From: an uncultured Clostridia bacterium
GTDB lineage: Bacteria > Bacillota > Clostridia > Christensenellales > UBA3700
Length of the DNA stretch: 34,140 nucleotides
Direction: 5' to 3'
Assembly: GCA_947037025.1 (NCBI GenBank)
Contig: CAMQSU010000016.1
Span: forward strand, 1-34,140
Shown: piece after piece, positions 17,021 through 28,800 of the stretch
Layout of the letters: every line of letters starts with the position of its first letter
Position numbering within the stretch: the first letter of the stretch is position 1
Position numbers and translations under genes: made by a program
The notes under the pieces: generated by a model
What the model was told of the DNA's origin: nothing
The model's database searches: none
What the model saw: the letters and a program-made list of their open reading frames with translations, nothing else

Positions 17021-18330
17021 AGTTATACACAAGATTAGAGCAAAAAACTACTGCAGCAGCATATAGAAGCATGTCTACTTATACAGTGCTTAATTTTTTG
17101 GTGCTGTTACTGGTTTTTTCAGTGACGTTTATGTCTATTTTTATTGGTGGTTATAGATTGATTGATAGCGGTGTAAAAACCATTTTAATGGATAATATAA
17201 CTATTATACAGGAAGAAGGACTTGAAAATTTTGATAGTGCTAAATATCCATCTTCAATGAAATTTATAGGCTATGACAAAGAAGGGCATATTATAAATAA
17301 TGAAAAATCAACTGTAATTCCTGACAATACTAGCCCTGAAAATAATATCGTATTGAGCGATATTGAAAACTATTCAATCAAAGAATTAATATTAAAGCTA
17401 GATTTTGACCAAATTGATAATGTAGAGCTGTTTAATCAAGAGAATGTGTCAGACAACTATGCAGCTTACACTGTTAAAATTAATGCAGTAGGTGATTTTT
17501 GCTATGTGCGAGCTATAATGCCAATCAATGATATAGCTGCATTCAAAACAGATTTTATAAAGATGATTCCATATTATCTTCCAATATCTATAATAGTTAT
17601 TATGATTGCCGCATTAGTAATTGCTTACTATCAATGTATGCCAAATATTAGTTCAATAAAATCAAGTAATAGATTCACATCAGATGTATCGCATGAACTT
17701 AACACTCCTTTATCAATAGTTCAATCTAATTTGCAAGACATGTTAGAGGACCCAGAAATGAAAATTTGCGAAAAAAGTTTGCAGTTAACTGATGCACTTA
17801 GCGAAGTTAAGCGGCTGCAAAAATTAACGAGTCAGCTACTTGTGATAGCAAAATCTGATAGTTCTAAACTTACAATTAATCCTGTTGAGTGTAACATACA
17901 AGAGCTATTAAATCGCGTTACTGAACCTTATCAAATGATGGCGGAAGTAGATGGGAAGGATTTTGAAATCAAGATTGATTCATTTAATTATGTGATAAAT
18001 TTAGATGTTGATTTATTTATTCAAATATTAACGGCATTGCTAGACAATGCGATAAAGTATACTAAAGAAGGCGAAAAAATCACAGTTGTACTTACTGCGG
18101 AAAAGAACAATATAACACTTGCAATACAAGATACGGGTGCCGGTGTTAGCACTGCTGAATTAAGTAAGATTTTTAATCGTTTTTATCGATCAGATGAAGC
18201 AAGGAATACTAGAGGAACTGGACTTGGACTTTCTATTGTACAATCTGTTGTTCAAGCTCAAGGAGGGTCTATATCTGCACATAATCTTAACCCTGTAGGT
18301 TTTGAAGTGCGAATAAAAATTCCTAATTAA
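17017..18330 (+). CDS. Sensor histidine kinase (two-component)
   Basis: A 437-residue membrane kinase. Membrane segment 1 is about 22-46 and segment 2 about 187-205, enclosing an extracytoplasmic domain of about 140 residues with no motif I recognise. The HisKA helix carries phospho-accepting H226 in FTSDVSHELNTPLS. The ATPase domain has the N box N344 (LLDNAIKYT), G1 box DTGAGV (372-377) and G2 box GTGLGLS (400-406). Only about 15 residues separate the second membrane helix from HisKA, so there is no room for a HAMP linker. It is coupled to the response regulator by ATGA and followed by a strong terminator. The ligand cannot be predicted from the sequence. Confidence 0.93.
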   Translation: MKLYTRLEQKTTAAAYRSMSTYTVLNFLVLLLVFSVTFMSIFIGGYRLIDSGVKTILMDNITIIQEEGLENFDSAKYPSSMKFIGYDKEGHIINNEKSTVIPDNTSPENNIVLSDIENYSIKELILKLDFDQIDNVELFNQENVSDNYAAYTVKINAVGDFCYVRAIMPINDIAAFKTDFIKMIPYYLPISIIVIMIAALVIAYYQCMPNISSIKSSNRFTSDVSHELNTPLSIVQSNLQDMLEDPEMKICEKSLQLTDALSEVKRLQKLTSQLLVIAKSDSSKLTINPVECNIQELLNRVTEPYQMMAEVDGKDFEIKIDSFNYVINLDVDLFIQILTALLDNAIKYTKEGEKITVVLTAEKNNITLAIQDTGAGVSTAELSKIFNRFYRSDEARNTRGTGLGLSIVQSVVQAQGGSISAHNLNPVGFEVRIKIPN

Positions 18331-18360
18331 AGTATTTATTCAGTATAATTACAGAATATT

Positions 18361-18403
18361 AAGCATATTATGATGTATAGCGCATCATAATATGCTTTTT
18401 TTT
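18361..18403 (+). terminator. Terminator of the two-component operon
   Basis: A perfect 15-bp stem, AAGCATATTATGATG (18361-18375) with CATCATAATATGCTT (18383-18397), has a 7-nt loop and eight T (18396-18403). It cleanly separates the kinase from the large secreted-protein genes. Confidence 0.93.
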
Positions 18404-18700
18404 CATACTTTTAGTAACATTTATCAGTAATAACCGAATAATGTAAATAATAGTTTGTTTTAATAATATATTAGACAAAATTTGCGGTAATTTTACTTTA
18501 TTTTTAAGCTTAATCAAGATTTTAGCATGTAGTATTATGTCGATAAATATCATATTAATTTAAGGTTAGTTCAATCTGCATATTAATACTGTAAATTATG
18601 TCGTGTTTAGTGAGGATTGCAGAATTTACTTATGATAATTAAGGTATTGTTAAGGAATAAAATATATAATTAAAGAAGTTAAAGTTTATAGGGGGACAAA
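18404..18700 (+). other. Upstream region of the giant lipoprotein gene
   Basis: This AT-rich stretch of about 300 bp contains no gene. A TATAAT at 18665-18670 is the best -10, but its -35 position is poor. ATTAAGGTATTGTTA (18638-18652) recurs with 13 of 15 identical bases before the second small lipoprotein (32251-32265). Two AGTAA motifs 13 bp apart (18413, 18426) are seen. A regulator may be needed for expression; this is inference. Confidence 0.4.
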
Positions 18701-21700
18701 ATGAAATTAAAAAAATTGTTCAGTATTTTTATTATCATTGTGCTTGTTTTTTCATTCAGTCTTATATTAGTTGCTTGCGGTAACGATCAGACTAATATTG
18801 AAGATGATAAAACTAAGCCAAAACCACCAGTTAAGCCAACACTAGGTTATGAGGAAGTATTTGATAAAATCGGTAATTCTATGGGGATTACTGATGCTAA
18901 CGTTGGTACATTATCAAACGTTGTAATTACTATTCCTAAATCAAGTGCAGGTGGAGTGGATACTTATGATGAATATACTTTATCATTAGGCAGCAATATT
19001 GTTAGCCTAAATGATGGACTAGAACTTGCTCTACGTGTATTTAAGGGGGTTCAGGTTGCTGGTGAAGAAGACCTTAGTAAAATAGTTTTTGCTATCTATA
19101 TTATTGACAGCAAAGTCTTTATGGAAGTATCTGGGGTTAAAATTTCTCTTGAAGATATTCCGGTCGATTATATTGTTGATATTCTTAGTAGACTACCTGG
19201 ATTTAAACAACTTGTAGATAGTTTACTTGGTGGTATTCTTGATGGATTATCTCTTGATACTGTTATTGATATGGTATTTATGCTACTGAACCCTACAACA
19301 ATACATACTGTAGTAGGTACAACTGAAAATATCGGTATTAATATAAATTTATCTCCTATCCTTAGTATGCTACCAAGTTTGTTACAGGGTATTAATCTTG
19401 AAGCAGAACTTTCAAAATTAGGTATAGTTTTGCCTGAAACAGATGTTACTATCAATGGACTAATTGGTGATATTTTGGAGTTGATTCCTGCTTTTTCAAT
19501 TGACATTAATGCTGTAATTGAAAATGGCGAATTAGACAATATTGATATTGCTTTACTCGATGATTATAGCATGCCATATATAAAGTCAACTGCGAAAATA
19601 ACTTTTTCGAATGACAAAGTAAATATTGGTATTCCTGAATCATTTGTAGATTATCAAATATTTTCTATTACCAACTTCAGTTTTGATATTGATTTAGGTG
19701 CAAATTTAAAGCAATTTGATTTGGGTGCATTCATAACATTACTTGTAGGTGACTCAAGCCCAATAGCTGCTGGAGTTGCTGTTATTGATGTTGAAGATAT
19801 AAATCTTAAATTAAAAATAAATGCTGATTTGGATTTTTTTGATAACGACAAAAATCTAATTTCAATAGAATTATTCAGAGCATATTCTGATGGCAGTATA
19901 GTCGGAAATCCTTTGTTAGGACTGTACTATATTAATGGTGCTTTTAAGGTTAATATAAGTAGTTCCGCAACTAATGGTTCGATTAAAATACCGAATATAA
20001 TTATGCATGGTGTAGATATTACTAAAGTGTTTACTGATTTATTTAATAATGTTGATGTCATCATTCAAAAACTAATTAATAATTTAGTAAACTCTAAATC
20101 GGGTGAATCAGACCCATCTGCATTAACTAACAAAGTTTCAGAATTTAACAATGAAGTTGATTCTGATGGAAATAGATCCGCATTAGGCATGCTAGCTAGT
20201 GATGTTATACCAGTAGCTTTCAACAGTGCTGGAAACATGAGTATTTCTGATTCAATTTCTGGTATATTTGCAACAGCATTAAAACTTTTCGGCTTTGATA
20301 ATTTAAATAATGGAAAACAATTTATCAGCAATAAATATAACAGTGCAGGAGAAATTATTGGTCTTAATATAAGTGTTGGCAGTGAGTTTTTTAGCAAGCT
20401 TGAAAGCTTAGTTCCTGGAGTGATTGTGATTCCTGATATTGTAAAAATGTTATCTGTTGACCTTGATATTAATTGGGAGAGTGGCGGTCTTGACAGTATT
20501 GATATCAGTGCAACAATGCCTGATTCAAATTTTGATGCTAAAGTTGATTTATCAATAAACAACTTTAATGTTGGATTTGTAAATAAAGACTTACGTAATT
20601 ACATAATAAATGCAACTACTGATAAAGAGTATGTAGGCAATGTTAAAGACTTAATTAATGGCGCTCTTGATGGGGTAGATGCCACATTTAATCTTGATAT
20701 TCAATTACATAAAGGTGAATTTGATATTACTGGAATGTTAAGTAAGTTCGGAATCAAAATTCCTGAAATACCTGTTGTCCTAGATAAAAATTATTTAATC
20801 AATACTGAGTTTACTATAAAATTAAGTTATGATGAGACAAATCCTATTAATAGCAAATTATTAATTGAGCTTAAACTACTTAATGATAATTTTCCGTTTG
20901 CTGACAAAGGGCTTTTAATTGGTCTATATGTTCAAGAAGGTGTAGTTTATATTGATTTATCAGGCATAAAAATTGCTAATATAACACTGCCTAAACTTAA
21001 TTTTGACTTTGACATAATGTCATTACTAGCTGCTGAAATTAACAAGCTAGATATTAACTTTATCCTTGACGAAATTATTAATATGATTTCTGGCGATAAG
21101 AGTGGTGGCAAGGCTAATTATTCAAATTCTAACCATAGAAGCAATGTTGGTGAAGTTTCATCTGATAATATTTTTATTGGTATAAACAAAGACCTTATTC
21201 AATTGCAAGCTACAAATGTTGCAATTACAAATCTTCTTAAAGGGTTTGGAATTAATTTAGAACTTCCAAAATTAGATATTTCTATAAATGCTTCTGGATT
21301 GCAAGATGTAAATGTGAATTTAAATATGTATAGCAATGACGGCAAACAGAAGGTTGGTATATTTGGTCAGTTAAATAAACTTGTAATTGGTCAGCCTATA
21401 TCAGAGTCGGATTTTGGCATGAATATTAATGTTGATGATTATACAAGCAACATTGTTCAGGCAGTAAAAGACATTGCTTACCACTTAGATTTCACTGTTA
21501 ACTTAAACATTGAATCTGTTAAATCACTATTTAATGTGACGGATATAATCAACAATATTTTAGCTGCTAGTGGTCAGCGATTTAATGTGCCTATAAAACT
21601 TGATCTTAATAATTTAAGTGAAATGTTTACTTTAGCAGTGAAGTGGAATTTAGATGATTTGGATCCAGATGCTAACGAAATTATGCTGGAAATTTATTCA

Positions 21701-24700
21701 TCTGAGATGAGGTTTGATGTGCCTCCATCAGAGCGTAAAGGCTTGTTTATTGGTGTATATTATAAAAATGGAACTTTATTTGTTGACTTATCGCAATTAG
21801 GACTTATGAAGTTTCAAGTAAAAGATATTAATATTCCTAAAATAATTGATGATGAAATTAATAAATTAATAACATCTCTTGATTTGAGCGTTGATCTTAA
21901 TGACATATTAGGCCCAATATTTGATGGTATCCTTAATCCTGATAAAAATCCGCTACCAGGAGTTTTAATGGGGAATAACCTATTTGCTAACGCAACAGCG
22001 CAAGCTAATGCAATCAATTCGCTTAATGGTATCAATCGTAATGATGGTATTTTTGATGACAAAAATGGCAATCCTATTAATGATATATTGAATGCTTTAT
22101 TATCTCAAATTTCAATTTCTGATAGTCAAATATTTATCACTTTAATGAAACAAATTTTAGATGATGGGACAATATTAGATCCTATTAAAGATATACTTGC
22201 AGATAATGGTATTGATGCGGGTGCTGAAATTGGTGTTGGCGTCATGCTTGACTGGTTTAAAGGTGCATTAGATCTTGATATCAATGTAGATGATGTTACT
22301 GTTGGTGTAGGTATCAAAATACACAATCTAGGTACTCATAGAAAGCTTGATTGGACTGAAAGAGAGGCAAACGGCTTTTTAAATGAAGCTGATTATGCTG
22401 ATTGGTCTACAGGTGGTAGTGGAGCTGATGGACAGCTTACAATCCTTGATACAGTCATGGGATTGTTTAGCACAAGCTCTGCAACTGACTCTGAAACAGC
22501 ACGTACTGGTGCAAAATTGATTATGGATGTTGACCTTAGTATTATTAATGGTCTGAATACTACTTTCTCATATAATCAATTAACATATGTCCGAATTAGT
22601 AAAGCAGTCCGAGACTTTGGTAGTGCGGAAATGTCTTTAAATGCACCTCTAGGTAGAACCCCTCAAACGGGCGATTATATTATTAAACTTTATAAAGTTA
22701 CTCAGAGCGGTGCTACTACTGGTTTAGTTCACATAGTTGTTAGTGTCAAGCATAAAACAATGAACATATTAGGTGATGTGGGATTATTCTCCGCACTATC
22801 TGGAATGGTAAATGGTAGCGTATTAAATATCTCCGTGCCATTTGATTTAGAGGCTATGCTTGGCGGGATTGGGTTTATGAATACTGTTTTGCCTGGATTT
22901 GATAGCAGTGGCACTCAACAGTTAGCTGCATCTAATACAGATAATTATCCATCTAATCCAAACGCTCCAGTTGCGGGCGTGGACATTAATAGTCTGTTTA
23001 ATGAAATTATAATTAAAATTAATAATGACAGCTCAATTAATTTGCATGCCGACATAGCAGGCTCTGCATTGTCTGATTCACTTGATAAAATAATAAGTGA
23101 CTTGGTTGCAAGTATGATGGGTCCAAATATTAGTTATGATCCTACGTTTATTTCAACTGATCCTTATTCAAAAAGTTCATTTATTTGGCAAGCGTGGGAT
23201 AAATATATTGTACCAATGATTAGAGGTGCACTTCCTGATTTAGCATGGATTTTAACACCGGATATTTTAACTAGAGAAGCTTATCGTGATGTATACGATA
23301 TATTAAGTAGGCTAGTTCCAATACCGAAATTTGAGCAAATAACTGTAGATGCTAATATCGTTAACGGCGCTATGCATACAATAAAGCTAGAAACTTTTAA
23401 TAGTAATAACCATAAAGTTGAAGCGATGATAACAAATGGCTCGCAAGTTGGTGTAATTAATTGGGCAGGAACTCCAACTGATATTGTATACGATCCTTAT
23501 GATGGTATGGATTTGATTGAAACATTAGAGGGATATAGACCTCATTTGCCTAACGGTAAGCCTTTATCAATGCGTAACAACAATACCCCTATTACCTATG
23601 GTGGCGATTTTAATGCGCTAAAGGGTATGAACTATAATTATGAGCCTGGTGTATATAAAGTGACAGCAACAGCTTTCCCTGGTGACGAATATGAGGAAAC
23701 TAGAAATATTTCTGTTACTATACTTGATGACGGTGGAGGAATAGACTATATCGAAGATGTTGTTGTACCTGCATTTGCCGAGCTTCCAAGACAGGTTGTT
23801 GCAGTATTAAATGACGGCACAAGGCGTTTAATTAAAGATGTTGATATAATTAACGGTGATAAAAGCAAAGGTGTTATCGAAGGTGATGATCCGTCAAATC
23901 CTTATAAAACCGTGTATGGTGCATCAGTATTTATTAACAACTTAGCATATGATGATATCACTGTTAGATACTTGCCTGATGGAAGCGATTTTGCAGGAGT
24001 TATAGAAACTAATGCAAGTGAAATTGCATCAGTTTATGCGAAACTTCCGTCATGGATATTTGTTAAAGTTAAATTGGGCAAGTATTACCGTTCGATGAAT
24101 GTTAATAAGTGGGATACTACTAATCTTGATAAGTTAATTTCTGATTTTAATGCAAGCAGTGATAAAGCAAATCATAAGCTTGTAACAGGTACTACTGTGA
24201 CAATCACTGCAACAGTTAACGAAGGTAAACATAACGAAGCATTAATTAAACATGAATTATTAATTAGATCTACTTCAGTTGATGATGTAATGCTTGATAT
24301 AAATAATAAGAATACGGTATATATTGATCCGTATCAACAGCTATATCATGAGGCAACATCTAAGCTGCCTGCAGATAATTTAACAACAAAAGTTGCGTCA
24401 CCTTATCCTACTACCTCAAAAATATCATACAAAGAGGGGGCTACATATCGCAATGACACTCAAAACATTATTTGGTCTGGTCTTGATAAAATTGATTATA
24501 ACGCTCATGGCGGAATTTATTCTGGTGTAAGTGTTAGTAATAAAATTATTGCAGGCTCTGGAAACTATGCTTGGACTAAAGATTTGACAGTTAATGTTAT
24601 GAGCCGAATTCCTAAAGCAATAATCTTCGGAAAAAATGCTGATGGTAGCAATATAACAGTGCAAACAGTTAATCCATATGATTTCTCATTATCAAATCAG

Positions 24701-25780
24701 GCTGATTATTTCCCTGAATATATGAATGTACAGTTTAGTGGTCTTGATATCGCTCGTGCAAAAATAACATGGGATTTAACTAACTTAACTGATAAACTTT
24801 CGGCAAGTGGAAATAGAATAATGGTGAAGGCAATTGTTGCTCCATCATACTTAGATATTAACGGTGTCGAGCTACTTAGTGATGAGATAATAAACACATA
24901 TGCACAGACAATTTCAGTACCGGTAATCATAGACTCTGTAGATATCTTAAATATAGCAGGGGTCGAAAATGTATTTACAATTAACAATATTGGCGAGTAC
25001 TTCTACAATGGTGCAAGTATAGAAAGTCTACTGCCTAAAAAATTAAATTTTACTCTTGCTGATGGCAGGGTGATTTCGTTGCCTGTAATGTATAACCTAA
25101 CAGGTTTCAAGCCAAGTATTAATGGTGGTAGCAGCATTATAAAAGCTAGTGCAATTATTAATGGTGTATCTGTTAAAGAATTTGATTTCACGATTAAAAC
25201 TACAAGTAGAACTGACCCTAAACTGAACAATACTAATAGCTTAAATATTAACTATTACGACTATTTAGTTAACGGATTATCAGTATTTAATTCTATAATG
25301 CCAGTATCATTTGGTGATGGTAGCAGCGAAAATTTACCAGTCGTTTGGGATACTTCTAATGTAAACTTTACAACTGGAAAAGGTATCGCAATATTGAGAA
25401 TTGGCACACGTGGAACATCTATATCATACAAAAATATTAAAGTCAATGTAACAGTTGAAAATGCACCAAATATATCAAATGAATTTATTCCTATAAGTTT
25501 AGCGAATGGATTTGACAAGATAATATTTGACACTGCAATATTTAACACTAACATGACTAATGGTACTTTATTGCAACTATTTAACGAAATTAACTCTTGG
25601 AGATTTAATTTTATTAATGAATATGATGTTGATATGACTGATATTACTTGGGATGTATCTGGGACTAGTAGCACAAATATGTTTGTAACTGTTAGAGTTC
25701 ATACAAAAAATGGAGTAATTGCAAACAATCCAACTAAAAATGTTTTAGCTTTATATAAAGTGAAAATCATTTTGAAATAA
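18701..25780 (+). CDS. Giant repeat-containing surface lipoprotein (2359 aa) with Ig-like C-terminal half
   Basis: I do not recognise this protein as a whole. A lipoprotein signal ends in LVAC (C26), followed by a K/P-rich linker. Residues about 100-1560 contain a recurring two-part module. Part A has the form GLYY.NG..Y.DLS (near 127, 404, 736 and 1013). Part B alternates strands and amphipathic segments such as IGINKDL, GLDSIDIS and GLQDVNVN (near 208, 553, 823, 1136, and a diverged copy to 1560). Residues about 1684-2359 hold six or seven copies of a Big_4-like Ig pattern, LP..V.V.F.DG....V.WD, e.g. MPVSFGDGSSENLPVVWD. There are no catalytic motifs and few cysteines. The SD is AGGGGGA. The next gene begins 20 bp later, probably in the same operon. 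It could be an adhesin, scaffold or lipid/glycan binder. Confidence 0.85.
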   Translation: MKLKKLFSIFIIIVLVFSFSLILVACGNDQTNIEDDKTKPKPPVKPTLGYEEVFDKIGNSMGITDANVGTLSNVVITIPKSSAGGVDTYDEYTLSLGSNIVSLNDGLELALRVFKGVQVAGEEDLSKIVFAIYIIDSKVFMEVSGVKISLEDIPVDYIVDILSRLPGFKQLVDSLLGGILDGLSLDTVIDMVFMLLNPTTIHTVVGTTENIGININLSPILSMLPSLLQGINLEAELSKLGIVLPETDVTINGLIGDILELIPAFSIDINAVIENGELDNIDIALLDDYSMPYIKSTAKITFSNDKVNIGIPESFVDYQIFSITNFSFDIDLGANLKQFDLGAFITLLVGDSSPIAAGVAVIDVEDINLKLKINADLDFFDNDKNLISIELFRAYSDGSIVGNPLLGLYYINGAFKVNISSSATNGSIKIPNIIMHGVDITKVFTDLFNNVDVIIQKLINNLVNSKSGESDPSALTNKVSEFNNEVDSDGNRSALGMLASDVIPVAFNSAGNMSISDSISGIFATALKLFGFDNLNNGKQFISNKYNSAGEIIGLNISVGSEFFSKLESLVPGVIVIPDIVKMLSVDLDINWESGGLDSIDISATMPDSNFDAKVDLSINNFNVGFVNKDLRNYIINATTDKEYVGNVKDLINGALDGVDATFNLDIQLHKGEFDITGMLSKFGIKIPEIPVVLDKNYLINTEFTIKLSYDETNPINSKLLIELKLLNDNFPFADKGLLIGLYVQEGVVYIDLSGIKIANITLPKLNFDFDIMSLLAAEINKLDINFILDEIINMISGDKSGGKANYSNSNHRSNVGEVSSDNIFIGINKDLIQLQATNVAITNLLKGFGINLELPKLDISINASGLQDVNVNLNMYSNDGKQKVGIFGQLNKLVIGQPISESDFGMNINVDDYTSNIVQAVKDIAYHLDFTVNLNIESVKSLFNVTDIINNILAASGQRFNVPIKLDLNNLSEMFTLAVKWNLDDLDPDANEIMLEIYSSEMRFDVPPSERKGLFIGVYYKNGTLFVDLSQLGLMKFQVKDINIPKIIDDEINKLITSLDLSVDLNDILGPIFDGILNPDKNPLPGVLMGNNLFANATAQANAINSLNGINRNDGIFDDKNGNPINDILNALLSQISISDSQIFITLMKQILDDGTILDPIKDILADNGIDAGAEIGVGVMLDWFKGALDLDINVDDVTVGVGIKIHNLGTHRKLDWTEREANGFLNEADYADWSTGGSGADGQLTILDTVMGLFSTSSATDSETARTGAKLIMDVDLSIINGLNTTFSYNQLTYVRISKAVRDFGSAEMSLNAPLGRTPQTGDYIIKLYKVTQSGATTGLVHIVVSVKHKTMNILGDVGLFSALSGMVNGSVLNISVPFDLEAMLGGIGFMNTVLPGFDSSGTQQLAASNTDNYPSNPNAPVAGVDINSLFNEIIIKINNDSSINLHADIAGSALSDSLDKIISDLVASMMGPNISYDPTFISTDPYSKSSFIWQAWDKYIVPMIRGALPDLAWILTPDILTREAYRDVYDILSRLVPIPKFEQITVDANIVNGAMHTIKLETFNSNNHKVEAMITNGSQVGVINWAGTPTDIVYDPYDGMDLIETLEGYRPHLPNGKPLSMRNNNTPITYGGDFNALKGMNYNYEPGVYKVTATAFPGDEYEETRNISVTILDDGGGIDYIEDVVVPAFAELPRQVVAVLNDGTRRLIKDVDIINGDKSKGVIEGDDPSNPYKTVYGASVFINNLAYDDITVRYLPDGSDFAGVIETNASEIASVYAKLPSWIFVKVKLGKYYRSMNVNKWDTTNLDKLISDFNASSDKANHKLVTGTTVTITATVNEGKHNEALIKHELLIRSTSVDDVMLDINNKNTVYIDPYQQLYHEATSKLPADNLTTKVASPYPTTSKISYKEGATYRNDTQNIIWSGLDKIDYNAHGGIYSGVSVSNKIIAGSGNYAWTKDLTVNVMSRIPKAIIFGKNADGSNITVQTVNPYDFSLSNQADYFPEYMNVQFSGLDIARAKITWDLTNLTDKLSASGNRIMVKAIVAPSYLDINGVELLSDEIINTYAQTISVPVIIDSVDILNIAGVENVFTINNIGEYFYNGASIESLLPKKLNFTLADGRVISLPVMYNLTGFKPSINGGSSIIKASAIINGVSVKEFDFTIKTTSRTDPKLNNTNSLNINYYDYLVNGLSVFNSIMPVSFGDGSSENLPVVWDTSNVNFTTGKGIAILRIGTRGTSISYKNIKVNVTVENAPNISNEFIPISLANGFDKIIFDTAIFNTNMTNGTLLQLFNEINSWRFNFINEYDVDMTDITWDVSGTSSTNMFVTVRVHTKNGVIANNPTKNVLALYKVKIILK

Positions 25781-25800
25781 TTATTTTAATTAGGGGCTTT

Positions 25801-28800
25801 ATGAAAAATAAAATATTAAAACATTCTGCAATTTCAGTTACATTAATATTAATAGCTTCAATAATCTTTGCAAGTCTGGCTTGTTTGCCAGCTAAAGGCA
25901 CTGTATTTAATGAATCTGATACTAATAATGTCGCAGTAGAGAGTGGTAATTTTGTTAAAAGCGCATCAAATGATGGCGATGTTATATTAGAAAATAAAGT
26001 TGTGTTTGAAGATTCTAAACACTTTGCAATTAAGTCGCAGCAAACGTTAGAGGAGTTTTTAAGTCCTACTAGTATTATTAGTAAAATAGGATTAGTTACA
26101 ACTGATTTTGTCATTGCAAACTCATTAAATGTTGATAAAATTTTAGGGAAAGATCGCATAATTAATGGTAATGGTTATACTATTACTATAAATAATAGCA
26201 TCTCTATGCAACCACAACATCAAAGTATTGCAACAAACCCTGAACTAAATTATCTATATTCATATTACGGTGGCATTGTTGGAATAAATAATGGAACTAT
26301 AAAAAACATGAAAGTAAATTACAATGCCACTGATACAATTAATCAAACTATAGCCGCTGCCTCTGCTAATGCTTTTGCAGTCGGTGCAGTTGTAGGATTG
26401 AATTTAGGTAAAATAAATCACATAAAAGTTACCATTTCTAACACTGCAAACTTAAATGCAACTGCTGCAAATATCGATATAATGGCTGGAGCTGTTGCTG
26501 GTGTAAATTATGGCTCAGTAAATAATGCAACTGCAGTATTAGATGGTAGATTAAGCGGTGTTACATCAGCATCAAATAATATTACTGCGGTTGGTATTGC
26601 AACTGGTCTTATGATTTCTACAACAGCTATCCCTAGCTCACTTTACAATATTACAATTCAAGGTGCTGAGACAGGAAAATTAAATTCAAGTCAAGGCAAA
26701 GTATATTCTGCTGCATCTGTTGTAGGCTTTAATAATAAACATCATTTTGTTGATAGCACTTTCAAAAATAATTATATTCCAGGTAGGATTAATAAAGTTA
26801 TTCATGATTATAAAGGAACAATATCGCATAGTGACACTATAGTAGTTGACAAATTTAGGGCAGTAGGGTGCGGTAGGATTGACAATATATATTATACTGA
26901 CAGCAGTGTTAATACTTCGGTCAATTATAATGCGTGTAGCGTTGCAGGAACTCCTAAAGTATTTGCTAATGTAATTAATGCAACTAAAATGACAACTTCT
27001 ACTGATAACCCAATTGTTTTAATTGGTTTTTTAAGCGACTCTAGTATTATAGATGTTTCATGCGAAACACCAGTGGATAGTAAAATTGTAATTTTTGATA
27101 TTTCAAAAGAATTTAGAACTGCTGTGAAAGGTACTGATAATAACATTACCATTGATGCAGCTGCAACTAAGGTTAGTACAATAGTAAAATACAATGATAG
27201 TATTAAAGTATCTAACAATCATTCTAAACATTCAATTTCTGCGTCAATGGATACAGACTCTGCCAGTGAATTTAGCAATAAATTTTCTACATATAATATT
27301 AATTATGGTGGACTGGGGACTGTAAATTTTACTGAAGATATTGATCATAAATATTCAGGCGAAATTAAGGGTGTTGCAAAATTTATTGATGATAATAATT
27401 CGGCGTATGTAGTCGATGAAAAATCATTTACAGTTAAAGGTAAGATTGCTGGACTTAGTGACTTTGTGGACAATTACAATATGTTTATAACGCCAGGTAC
27501 TTACGATAAACTAAGAATTGAAATGTCAAACACTACTGTAGATAATACAATTGTAGACAACTCTGGAATTGCTTATGTTGACCATGCAAGAAAACTTATA
27601 TTCCCTATAATAGATAGAAATTTTGACAATCCTTATAAGATTGAATATGCTGATATGGAAATTTCTGCTCGCGATATTAATGGTGATTTAATACCAATTA
27701 CAGATAAGAAATTCAGAAATCATTACAGTTTAGATTTTAGCTTGAAAAGCAAATTTGCCACCGGTGCAATTGATGATATTAGATATACATCATCAAATGG
27801 AACAGATAATTTTGGGGCAACTTCAGGGGTATTTAATAAAGGTGATTTTGGAAAAATTGGTTTAAATTATTCTTTTGTTGGAATGAAAGATGGAATGGTA
27901 GTTACAAAACCTATTACAAGGCATTTTATGCTAGATACTATAGCACCAGAAGTCGATTTGCAATTTGATGATATGACTATGTGGAGCGGCGCAAGTACTA
28001 CTACTATTAGAGGAGTTGCAACTGATAGCAATACTGATAATTTAATTGCATTATTAATGCTTGATGGCATGATTATTGATACAACAAAAGTCCTTGCAGA
28101 TGGTTCATTCAGTTTTGATATTACTGATTCTGGAGATAGATTGATTCAAATTGAAATCGCTGATGATGCGGGGAATTTTGAGCACATAACTAGAAGGATT
28201 ATGATAGATAATATCAAACCAACATTTACAAACACTGTAACATCTAATGGCATTGAATATATTGCAGACACAACAAGCACAGGACATGTTAAATTTGATG
28301 TTAACATTAATGAAAATTTAAGTGGTAATACTTTATTTATAATAGTGAACGGCATTGCTAATGAAATTGATATTTTGGACGGAACATATTCATATACAAT
28401 TAAATATACTGGTGAATTTGGTGATGATGTTAAAATATTATTACGCAGTAATTCTGGACTCGAAAGCATATTTAACTTTGGAAAAGTTATTATATCATCG
28501 GAAATTATTGAAATCACTAAAGATGATATTACAATTAACGGCATAATATCTAAACCATTTGATACTTTTAATAGTGTAATAGGTGCGACTTTCAGCTATA
28601 CAGTAGCACCAGATAATATTACAATTACTGCTAAATATGCTGATATTAATGCAAATAATGACATTGATATTATACTAACATTATCTAGTAATGTATCAGG
28701 CAAAGAATATATATTTACAGGTGATTTTATAAAAGGAAATATTACTAAAGCAAATGTAAATTACACTGTAAATGACGTAAATATAGTATATGGAGATATA

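Noticed and set aside
25407..25412. CACGTG in the giant lipoprotein gene as a parS site
   Set aside because: Only about 12 of 16 positions match and the left half is wrong; weaker than the three sites reported.
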